NCBI GenBank assembly: GCA_964537035.1
Contig: CAZIAK010000062.1
Span: 1 to 23,607, forward strand
DNA from: CAZIAK01 sp964537035
GTDB lineage: Bacteria; Planctomycetota; B15-G4
Length of the DNA: 23,607 nt
Direction: 5' to 3'
A program made the position numbers and the translations under genes. The notes under the pieces were generated by a model, which ran no database searches, had not been told where the DNA came from, and saw only the letters and a program-made list of their open reading frames with translations. Positions within the stretch are counted from its first letter, which is position 1; each line of letters starts with the position of its first letter. Positions 16,681-23,607 of this stretch are shown here, piece after piece.

Positions 16681-16700
16681 TCCCGGGCGACCCCCCGGGA
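16681..16700 (+). promoter_or_regulatory. Stem-loop between rplT and pheS
   Basis: TCCCGGG (16681-16687) pairs with CCCGGGA (16694-16700) over a 6-base loop, 7 bp of nearly pure GC, starting five bases after the rplT stop. No T-run and no Phe-rich leader peptide are visible, so classical pheST attenuation is unlikely. It may separate the ribosomal-protein and synthetase parts of the message. Confidence 0.45.
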
Positions 16701-16719
16701 GATTCCTGGGAGCGTCGTC

Positions 16720-17727
16720 ATGACGGACCGGCTCGCAGAGCTGACAGAGGAGATCCTGGCGTCCATCGCCGGGGCGACCTCCGCAGACGACCTGGCGCTG
16801 ATTGAGAAGACGGCGCTGGCCCGCAAGGGCGAGTTGCTCTCGCTCATGCGCGGGATCAAAGACCTGCCACCCGAACAGCGGTCGTCGTTCGGGCAGTCGG
16901 TGAACGCAGCCAGGGGGCGACTCGAGGCGACCCTGGCCGAGCGGCGCGACGAGTTCACGTCCGCCAGGCTCACAGCTGAGGCAGGTTCGACGAGCTTCGA
17001 TGCCAGCGAGCCGGCCCTGATGCCCATGGGGCAGGGGCACCTCCATCCCATCACCTTGGTCAGGCGGGAGGTCGAGGCGATCTTCATGGGCCTGGGCTTC
17101 TCCGTGGCAGATGGCCCGGAGGTCGAGACCGAGGAGTACAACTTCGACCTGCTGAACATCCCCCGGCATCACCCGGCTCGGGATCTGCAGGACACCATGT
17201 GGCTGGCCAGCGGCCATGTCATGCGCACCCATACTTCACCGGTGCAGCTGCGTGCCATGCGCCGGGCGAACGGCGTGCCCCCCGTGCGCGTCATCGCGCC
17301 CGGGCGGGTGTTCCGCAACGAGCAGCGGGACGCGACCCACGAGCACACCTTCCATCAGGTCGAGGGCCTGATGGTCGACGAAGGTGTTTCGGTGGCTGAC
17401 CTGAAAGGCATGTTGGCCCTGGTCTTGAGCCGCATCTTCGGTTCGCGGGTCGAGGTGCGTCTGCGCCCGCATTACTTCCCCTTCGTCGAGCCTGGCTTCG
17501 AGCTGGACATGCGCAGGGTTGGCGCGGCCGAGAGCGACGAGTGGCTCGAGATGCTGGGCTGCGGCATGGTCCACCCAGAGGTCTTGCGGGCCGGTGGTTT
17601 TGACCCCGAGCGGGTCTCCGGTTTCGCCTTCGGCATGGGACTCGATCGTCTGGCGATGATGCGCTTTGGCATCGAGGACGTGCGCTGGATGATGAGCGGG
17701 GACCCGCGCTTCCTGCAGCAGTTCTGA
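16720..17727 (+). CDS. pheS: Phenylalanyl-tRNA synthetase alpha subunit
   Basis: PheS carries the class II catalytic core of the alpha2beta2 PheRS. The start is ATG 16720 with GGGAG seven bases upstream; the open frame reaches further into rplT but is spurious there. The 335-residue product has an N-terminal coiled coil that binds tRNA (about 1-85), HPITLVRREVEAIFMGLGFSVADGPEVETE (about 107-136), motif 2 (GRVFRNEQRDATHEHTFHQVEGL) and motif 3 (GFAFGMGLDRLAMMRFGIEDVR). Length is normal. pheT begins 32 bases after its stop. Confidence 0.97.
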   Translation: MTDRLAELTEEILASIAGATSADDLALIEKTALARKGELLSLMRGIKDLPPEQRSSFGQSVNAARGRLEATLAERRDEFTSARLTAEAGSTSFDASEPALMPMGQGHLHPITLVRREVEAIFMGLGFSVADGPEVETEEYNFDLLNIPRHHPARDLQDTMWLASGHVMRTHTSPVQLRAMRRANGVPPVRVIAPGRVFRNEQRDATHEHTFHQVEGLMVDEGVSVADLKGMLALVLSRIFGSRVEVRLRPHYFPFVEPGFELDMRRVGAAESDEWLEMLGCGMVHPEVLRAGGFDPERVSGFAFGMGLDRLAMMRFGIEDVRWMMSGDPRFLQQF

Positions 17728-17759
17728 TCTCCCAATCGCTTCGCCCAGGGTTCTGACCC

Positions 17760-20156
17760 ATGTACCTGTCTCTCAACTGGCTCGGCGACCATGTCGATCT
17801 GTCGGGTCTCGAGCCCGAGCGCATCGCCCATGACCTGACCATGCGCACGGCGCTGATCGAGGGTTTCGTCGATCAACGCAAGGCTCTGGCCACGGTTGTG
17901 GTGGGCGAGGTGCTGACCCGTGTTCCGCACCCGGACGCAGACCGACTGAGTCTTTGCACGGTGGCCTGGGGAGCCGATGAGCCCGCGCAGGTCGTCTGTG
18001 GTGCGCCCAATGTGCGCGCCGGGCAGAAGATCATCTATGCGCCGGTGAAGACTCTGCTGCCCAATGGTGTGAAGCTCAAGAACGCCAAGATTCGTGGTGT
18101 GGCCAGCGCAGGCATGATATGCGCCGAGGATGAGCTGGGCCTGGGCCCGGAGCACGACGGTATCCTCGAGCTCGACCCGGGTTTGGTGGCTGGGACGCCA
18201 TGTGCTGAGGTCCCTGGCCTGCTCGACGTGATCTTCGACATCGACAACAAGAGCGTGACCCATCGCCCTGATCTCTGGGGCCACCGGGGCTTCGCCCGTG
18301 AGCTCGCGGCCATCTATGGGCGCGAGCTGTTGCCCATGCCTGTCTACGAGGGGCTGCATGGCGGGGCCTCTGCTCCGGCCATCACCCTTGAGCCTGACGC
18401 GGGTTGCCCGTTGTATGCAGGGTTGTGCGTCGAGGCCGGGCCCATTCCCTCGCCCGACTGGATGCGCTTTCGGTTGGTGGCCTGCGGCATGCGTCCGATC
18501 AACCTGCTGGTCGATCTCTCGAACTACGTGATGCTCGAGATCGGGCAGCCAACCCATCCCTTCGATCGGGAGCGATTGGGCGCTGACCAGATCGTGGTGC
18601 GCCGGGCCGCATCGGGCGAGAAGATGGTGACCCTCGACGACGAGGAGCGCGCCCTGGGCCCCGACGACATGGTCATCGCTGATGCGACGCGGGCCGTCGC
18701 CATCGCGGGCGTGATGGGCAGCGCCCATGCTGAAGTGGGCGAGAAGACTTCGCGCATCCTGCTGGAGTCGGCGAGCTTCGAGGCCACCGTGGTGCGGCGC
18801 ACGTCCAGTCGGCTGGGCCTGCGCACAGACGCGCTCTCGCGATTCGAGAAATGTCTCGATCCGGCCCTCGTCGAAGAAGCCCTGGCTCGTTACGCATGGT
18901 GGCTGTCCCAGCTGCACCCCGAGGCCAAGATTGATCTCAGCTACGCCGAAGCTGGCGAGGCAAGGGCGCCCGCCCTGACCGTGTCCTTGTCCGCTGACAT
19001 GGTGCGCAGGCGGTTGGGTCTCGACGTCTCCGACGAAGAGATCGCCGCGACCTTGTCGTCCATCGGGTTCGTGGTTCGCGAGGGTGCGAGCGTCGGCGAG
19101 TTCGCGGTGGACGTGCCCAGCTGGCGTGCCACCCGCGACGTCTCCCGTGCCGAAGATCTGGTCGAAGAGGTCGGCCGTCTTGTGGGCTACGACCGCATCG
19201 AGACACCGGCTCCCCGGGGCCCCCTGATCTTGGGGGAGCGAGATCCCCAGCTGGTGGTGGAAGAGGGTCTCAGAGACGCCTTCGCTCGGCGCCTGGGTTT
19301 CAGCGAGGTGTTCAACTACTCGACACTGGCAGACAAGCACTTTGACGCCATGGGGCAGGGCGAGGACGAAGATCGTCCCCGGCTCACGAACGCCCTGCAG
19401 CAGGACGCGGCTCGGCTCCGTCCCGCCGTGGCGCCTTCTCTGCTGGGGCTGCTGCAGACCTGGCTGCGTCAGGGGCCCGCGCCTCGGTGCTTTGAGGTCG
19501 GGCGTGGCTTTGAGCTGAATGACGACAACGCTGTTGTTGAGAGCCGGCAAGTGGTGGCTCTCGTGGGCCAGCGAGACCGAGGCGACAGCCGCGACCTGGT
19601 GCGTTTGTTGCGTGGCGCTCTCGACGTGGGCCTGGAGGCGCTCGGCACGGGGTTGGCTCGGTACTCCCAGGCCGAGGCTCGTCAGCGCGAGCCTTGGTTC
19701 CACCAGCATCTCTTGGCTCGGGCCGTGGTAGGAGACATTGAAGTGGCTCGCCTGGGCGTGGTCGCGCCCGAGGTGCTGCAACGGTTGGAGGTGGACGGCG
19801 GTGCAGCACTCTTGGTGCTTGATGTGGATGCGCTGGTGGATTGCGAGCGGCTGAGTGGTCGTTATCAGCCCATCCATCGCCAGCCCCCTGCGCTGTTCGA
19901 CCTCGCGTTCGTGGCGAGCTATGGCTTGACCAGTGATGATCTGTCCGCGGCGATTCGAAGGGCCGGTCCCAAGACCTTGCGAGAGGTGACCGCCTTCGAT
20001 GTCTACCGAGGTAAGGGGTTGGCCGAGGACGAACGGTCCATCGCATTTCATCTCGTCTTTCAGGCGCGCGACCGCACCCTGACCGAGAAGGATCTGGGCA
20101 AGGCACGGCAGCGCATCGTCGCAGCCGTCGAGAAGCTGGGCGCCCGCTTGCGTTGA
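17760..20156 (+). CDS. pheT: Phenylalanyl-tRNA synthetase beta subunit
   Basis: PheT supplies tRNA recognition and editing of Tyr-tRNA-Phe. The 798-residue product has the expected order: N-terminal LSLNWLGDHVD, an EMAP-like tRNA-binding OB domain (about 42-150, with the HPDADRLSLC motif), B3/B4 editing domain (about 210-390), B5 (about 400-475), a catalytic-like core (about 490-690) and the C-terminal FDX-ACB domain (about 700-798, RYQPIHRQPPALFDLAF to KARQRIVAAVEKLG). AGGG lies nine bases before the ATG. It is the last gene of the translation block; no ihf or infC-like gene follows. Confidence 0.97.
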   Translation: MYLSLNWLGDHVDLSGLEPERIAHDLTMRTALIEGFVDQRKALATVVVGEVLTRVPHPDADRLSLCTVAWGADEPAQVVCGAPNVRAGQKIIYAPVKTLLPNGVKLKNAKIRGVASAGMICAEDELGLGPEHDGILELDPGLVAGTPCAEVPGLLDVIFDIDNKSVTHRPDLWGHRGFARELAAIYGRELLPMPVYEGLHGGASAPAITLEPDAGCPLYAGLCVEAGPIPSPDWMRFRLVACGMRPINLLVDLSNYVMLEIGQPTHPFDRERLGADQIVVRRAASGEKMVTLDDEERALGPDDMVIADATRAVAIAGVMGSAHAEVGEKTSRILLESASFEATVVRRTSSRLGLRTDALSRFEKCLDPALVEEALARYAWWLSQLHPEAKIDLSYAEAGEARAPALTVSLSADMVRRRLGLDVSDEEIAATLSSIGFVVREGASVGEFAVDVPSWRATRDVSRAEDLVEEVGRLVGYDRIETPAPRGPLILGERDPQLVVEEGLRDAFARRLGFSEVFNYSTLADKHFDAMGQGEDEDRPRLTNALQQDAARLRPAVAPSLLGLLQTWLRQGPAPRCFEVGRGFELNDDNAVVESRQVVALVGQRDRGDSRDLVRLLRGALDVGLEALGTGLARYSQAEARQREPWFHQHLLARAVVGDIEVARLGVVAPEVLQRLEVDGGAALLVLDVDALVDCERLSGRYQPIHRQPPALFDLAFVASYGLTSDDLSAAIRRAGPKTLREVTAFDVYRGKGLAEDERSIAFHLVFQARDRTLTEKDLGKARQRIVAAVEKLGARLR

Positions 20157-20622
20157 CCGACGGCATGGGCCGGCTATGATCAGTCAGCCGTGTCGGTCTT
20201 CGGGGCGCATTCATTCTCCCGAGCCTTTCCCTCCGATGAGGGAGCAGCCTTCTGGCCGTGTTGGACATGCCCGCCATGCGCGGGACTTTCACTGCGGGCA
20301 GCGTGCTCCCACCTGGTTTCGAACCAGGCATCGGGAGGACGTCCCTGTCCCGGGATCGACCCGGTTCTTGCCCCCAAGCTGAACGCAAGGTGCGCAGCGC
20401 AGCACTCGCCCTCATGAGACTCTCCGCGCCGCCTGGTTGAAGGCAGGGCGAAGGCTCTGCGTGGGCCCGGGGCGCGGCAGATCGGGCGTCGATCGCGACG
20501 GGTGGGGTGGGCTCAAGGGCAGAGACTCGCCGTGCTGGCGCTGCGACACTTGGATAGGCCACATCAAGGCTCTAGGATCGGGAGCACGTTCGTTTCCTCC
20601 CGTGCCAAGGGGCTGTGCCGTC
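20157..20622 (+). other. Gene-free, hairpin-rich spacer after pheT
   Basis: No credible gene lies in these 466 bases; the open frames are short and Pro/Arg-rich. The first half holds four separate hairpins: TCCCTC/GAGGGA (20228-20243), TGCCCGC/GCGGGCA (20268-20300), CCTGGTT/AACCAGG with an outer CTCCC/GGGAG (20306-20337) and CCGGG/CCCGG (20350-20364). The second half holds a good promoter for the next gene. The stems could be a terminator complex for pheT or a structured RNA; none has a clear T-run. Confidence 0.5.
20550..20578 (+). promoter_or_regulatory. Putative sigma-70 promoter of L,D-transpeptidase gene
   Basis: TTGGAT (20550-20555) and TAGGAT (20573-20578) are 17 bases apart, the best promoter match in the window, 45 bases upstream of the gene's ATG. 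The -10 is identical to the one proposed for the atp operon. Sequence match only. Confidence 0.6.
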
Positions 20623-21672
20623 ATGCTGCGCTGGTTCATTGTGATCGTGGTGGCCGTGGCGGGGGCCACCTGGCTCTGGCAGGACGACCTCTGGCCTGAA
20701 GACGGCGCCCAGGCGTCGTCGGTTCTCCTTGAGCGGCCCCAGAGCGAGCGCTCCGTCGAGCCGGCGCAGGTCGAGCCCCATGTCGCCCCTGCACCTGAGC
20801 CCAAGTTGGCGGCGGCCCAGCCGAGCGTCGAGCGTGCGTCCGCCATGGCCGTGCTCACCGAGGCCCGGTCTCTGGTCAGAAGCGGTCAGGTCGCTGAGGC
20901 CACAGACTTGCTGCGCCGGCGGCTGAGGCAGCCGGGGGCTCCCCAAGCCATGGGCAAGCTGGCCTGGGAGTTGGCCGGGGTGACCACGAATGGGGCGGAG
21001 CGCCGAGGTCTGATTGCTCGCGCCATCCAGACCGGGGCCGTCTCGGGGCCGGATTACGCAGAGGCCGGCCAGATGCTGACAGTCTTGAATCGGAACCCCA
21101 GGGTTGGCCTGCTCGATGCGATCGAGACCCAGTCCTATGAGGTCAGGCCAGGGGACAATCTCTGGACCCTCTGCAACAAGACGCTCAAGACCCTCGACGG
21201 TGGGGGGTACGAGCCGGGCCTGTTGCGCTTGCTCAATGGCATGAGCAGCGACTCTCTTCAAGTGGGACAGACCCTGCTGGTACCTGTGATGGGGCTGCAC
21301 ATCGAGATCGATCGAGAGGGCCACGGCCTGGTCGCCTGGCTTGGTGACGTGCCTGTCCTCGCGTATGAGGTGGGGCTAGGGCGAGAGGAGAGGACTCCAT
21401 CTGGCGAGTTCGTGGTCCAGGTCAAGCAGGAGAATCCGACCTGGTACAAGGATGGCCGGGCCATCCCCCATGGCGAGCCGGAGAACATCCTGGGCACCCG
21501 CTGGATGGGCTTCGAGAACCAGCCGGGGGTGATGGGCTATGGCATCCACGGCACCGAGTTGCCGGATTCCGTCGGTCTGGACGAATCCATGGGCTGCGTG
21601 CGCATGCGCAATGCCGAAGTCGAGCAGCTCTTCGAGATCGTGGCCCGCGGCACGATCGTCACCATCCCCTGA
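20623..21672 (+). CDS. Membrane-anchored LysM and L,D-transpeptidase (YkuD) protein
   Basis: L,D-transpeptidases make 3-3 cross-links in peptidoglycan or attach proteins to it. The start is ATG 20623 (AAGGGG about 11 bases upstream), giving 349 residues. The open frame runs 62 codons further up but through promoter sequence. In order: an uncleaved signal-anchor helix (3-19, RWFIVIVVAVAGATWLW), an Ala/Pro/Glu linker, a helical, TPR-like part (about 70-150), a LysM domain (about 169-218, YEVRPGDNLWTLC to LQVGQTLLVPV), and a YkuD domain (about 222-348) with the catalytic signature His309 (GIHGTE) and Cys325 (SMGCVRM). It acts in the periplasm, with LysM binding glycan. It stands alone with its own promoter and implies that this planctomycete has peptidoglycan. 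Confidence 0.93.
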   Translation: MLRWFIVIVVAVAGATWLWQDDLWPEDGAQASSVLLERPQSERSVEPAQVEPHVAPAPEPKLAAAQPSVERASAMAVLTEARSLVRSGQVAEATDLLRRRLRQPGAPQAMGKLAWELAGVTTNGAERRGLIARAIQTGAVSGPDYAEAGQMLTVLNRNPRVGLLDAIETQSYEVRPGDNLWTLCNKTLKTLDGGGYEPGLLRLLNGMSSDSLQVGQTLLVPVMGLHIEIDREGHGLVAWLGDVPVLAYEVGLGREERTPSGEFVVQVKQENPTWYKDGRAIPHGEPENILGTRWMGFENQPGVMGYGIHGTELPDSVGLDESMGCVRMRNAEVEQLFEIVARGTIVTIP

Positions 21673-21686
21673 CCCCGTCGTCGGGG
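21673..21686 (+). terminator. Hairpin right after the L,D-transpeptidase stop
   Basis: CCCCG (21673-21677) pairs with CGGGG (21682-21686) around TCGT, directly after the TGA. There is no T-tract, so the terminator role is uncertain. Confidence 0.35.
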
Positions 21687-22525
21687 CGCCGCAGACATTC
21701 TGGGCACTGGCTGCGATCGGGGAAGACGCCCAGCGACACGGCGGCCCACTCATCAAGGCCATGCGCACGGCTGCGAGGCGCAACTCCGCTGCCGCTGAGC
21801 TGACGGGGTCATCATCGAAGCGGCTGGGTCTGCCTGGCCTGGATTGTGACGGCGGCTGTGGGGGGCGAGCTAGAAGCCTGTGCCACGGATGTCCAATGGA
21901 CCAGGGAAACAAGGCATCTCGCCTCGCGCACCTGTCACCTGGCGCTGAAACGTGCTGATCGGAGCGGTCGAGCACGGTCTGTGGTGCGGGCTCCAAGGCG
22001 TTCGAAGTCCGCCCACCGCCCGGCCGGAGCTGCCGCCCAGTGGAGAGAAATGGGCGCTTGCCACGCATCGCTACCACCAGGATCGAGGTGGCGGGAGGGA
22101 GCGCGGCAGTCGGTGGTCGTATCCTGCAGCGGCTGCAGACGGGACCATCAGTGACGCCGGGCATCCCGAGGCCAGCCCGTTGGGAGGGTGTCAGAACCCC
22201 CGGGCCGAAGGGTCTAGGGGCGGGACTCTCCTGACCCGTTATCCAGCCGAGGCTCCAGGGGAAGGGGCGCCGCACCCAATTGGGGCAGTAAAAGGGCCAT
22301 ATGGCGAGGATTTGGGCCATCCGCACCAATCGAGAGGCTTTGGAGGGCGCGGATTCAACGTATCGGGCTCAGGGGCCATTGAAAAGGCCAGGCCAATGCC
22401 GTTGGACATCTCAGCCAGCCTGGCTCCCTAGCGTCTTTTGCGCCGTCTTTCGCTCCCAGATACCGCGTCTTTGACCTACGTCCTGAGGTGGGGCAAAAGG
22501 ATTGGGAAAAAAGAAGGATTGGGGG
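21687..22525. other. Gene-free region upstream of rRNA leader
   Basis: About 840 bases with no gene I can support. Open frames on both strands (longest 317 codons on the minus strand, which runs into the transpeptidase gene, and 159 codons on the plus strand) have no ribosome site, no recognisable motif and Arg/Pro/Gly-rich shadow-like composition. No tRNA, RNase P RNA, SRP RNA or tmRNA signature was found by eye. Base composition becomes richer in A and T from about 22430. Confidence 0.5.
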
Positions 22526-22553
22526 TTGTTCGATATCGGGGGATGGGTAGTAT
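22526..22553 (+). promoter_or_regulatory. Putative rRNA operon promoter
   Basis: TTGTTC (22526-22531) and TAGTAT (22548-22553) are 16 bases apart, with an A-rich stretch just upstream (22506-22514) that could act as an UP element. It lies 250 bases before 16S and upstream of the boxA-like site, which is where an rRNA promoter is expected. The -35 match is modest. Confidence 0.4.
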
Positions 22554-22636
22554 TCGCGGCTCACCAAACGGGTGAAAAAAGCTCATCTGGCGACCGCACG
22601 GCTCGAAAGGGCAGTGACGATCGGCCAGTAAAATGG

Positions 22637-22671
22637 AGCCCTGAGGGGCTTCAGCCGGCTTGGCTAGCCAA
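22637..22671 (+). promoter_or_regulatory. Stem-loops before boxA in the rRNA leader
   Basis: AGCCC/GGGCT (22637-22650) is a 5-bp hairpin and TTGGCTAGCCAA (22660-22671) is a perfect 12-base palindrome. The second ends two bases before the boxA-like site, the place where boxB hairpins occur in antitermination leaders of other bacteria. Confidence 0.4.
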
Positions 22672-22673
22672 AC

Positions 22674-22685
22674 GATCTTTGAAAA
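22674..22685 (+). promoter_or_regulatory. boxA-like antitermination site
   Basis: GATCTTTGAAAA resembles boxA sites in rRNA leaders (TGCTCTTTAACA in E. coli, with TTCTTTGAAAA forms in other phyla), which load the Nus antitermination complex. It lies 118 bases before mature 16S, the expected place. Confidence 0.55.
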
Positions 22686-22718
22686 ATCGGTAGCAAGCTT
22701 ATTTAAGCGTGTGTGAGT

Positions 22719-22738
22719 GATGCGATCTTGATCGCATC
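22719..22738 (+). promoter_or_regulatory. Strong hairpin in pre-16S leader
   Basis: GATGCGATC (22719-22727) and GATCGCATC (22730-22738) are perfect inverted repeats with only TT between. In RNA the innermost pairs would open, leaving a 7-bp stem. A competing long-range stem TGAGTGAT (22714-22721) with ATCACTCA (22797-22804) shares three bases with it and ends at the predicted 16S 5' end. Confidence 0.5.
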
Positions 22739-22803
22739 CCTCGATTCCAAATGGTGCGCGTCCGCTTTAACCAGCGCGACACGCATCGCAGGACAAATCA
22801 CTC

Positions 22804-23607
<804 letters not shown>

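Noticed and set aside
17472..20051. 859-codon minus-strand frame opposite pheS and pheT
   Set aside because: Complete overlap with secure pheS and pheT coding; a GC-frame artefact despite its length.
20221..20260. SRP RNA-like GGGAGCAGCC
   Set aside because: The tetraloop and opposite GGTCAGG side of the SRP helix are missing.
20306..20337. tRNA on the minus strand
   Set aside because: T-arm is perfect (CCTGG TTCGAAA CCAGG), but no matching 7-bp acceptor stem, D-arm or anticodon arm can be formed and no CCA follows.
20258..20440. Small open frame with LPPGFEPGIGR
   Set aside because: This peptide pattern is typical of false frames opposite hairpins or tRNA T-arms; no ribosome site, and it overlaps three stems.
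21376..22329. 317-codon minus-strand frame
   Set aside because: It runs antisense through the L,D-transpeptidase catalytic domain, has shadow-like composition and no ribosome site.
21952..22431. 159-codon plus-strand frame before 16S
   Set aside because: Gly, Pro and Arg rich, no motif, no ribosome site; high-GC DNA produces many such frames.

Overview
The window is high-GC bacterial DNA and almost certainly comes from a planctomycete. The last ~800 bases are the 5' part of a 16S rRNA gene. This gene carries an exact PLA46 site (GGATTAGGCATGCAAGTC, 22849-22866) and a GCTGC instead of GCAGC ending in the EUB338 site (23140-23157), which fits a deep-branching Planctomycetota lineage. I cannot place it to class without alignment. 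Everything else is core housekeeping DNA with tight coding density; I saw no transposase, phage gene, CRISPR array or defence locus.

Layout. (1) 48-2371, minus strand: a four-gene cluster transcribed leftward, ndk, then a TPR-like lipoprotein, then rnpA, then yidD. rnpA and yidD are the usual neighbours near the chromosomal origin, but rpmH, normally just upstream of rnpA, is replaced by ndk and the lipoprotein. (2) 2568-3512, plus strand and divergent from ndk: a coiled-coil lipoprotein of unknown function with an acidic disordered tail. (3) 3666-11427: a complete F1Fo ATP synthase operon in classical order (atpZ-like, atpI-like, atpB, E, F, H, A, G, D, C). The c subunit reads as proton-type. 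Subunit a has a signal peptide and a His/Asp-rich periplasmic extension. Three consecutive stem-loops fill the atpE-atpF gap. (4) 11599-20156: a translation block, aspS-thrS-infC-rpmI-rplT-pheS-pheT. infC has no ATG, GTG or TTG start at its N-terminus and appears to start at ACG, seven bases after a GGAGG. (5) 20157-20622: a gene-free, hairpin-rich stretch. (6) 20623-21672: a membrane-anchored LysM plus L,D-transpeptidase protein. (7) 21673-22803: 1.1 kb without a credible gene, ending in an rRNA leader with promoter-like, boxA-like and stem-loop elements. (8) 22804 to the end: 16S rRNA, cut by the window edge.

How it works together. The window links energy conversion (ATP synthase), nucleotide balance (Ndk), tRNA charging for Asp, Thr and Phe, translation initiation (IF3), ribosome assembly (L35, L20, 16S), tRNA maturation (RnpA), membrane protein insertion (YidD) and cell wall cross-linking (L,D-transpeptidase). 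The hexamer TAGGAT was found only three times, always on the plus strand just upstream of a transcription unit (atp operon, aspS, L,D-transpeptidase). At two of these a TTG-type -35 lies 16-17 bases upstream, so it may be this organism's housekeeping -10 box.

I found no clear new biological system. The most interesting points are the infC start, the atpE-atpF stem-loop array, the hairpin cluster after pheT, and the replacement of rpmH.
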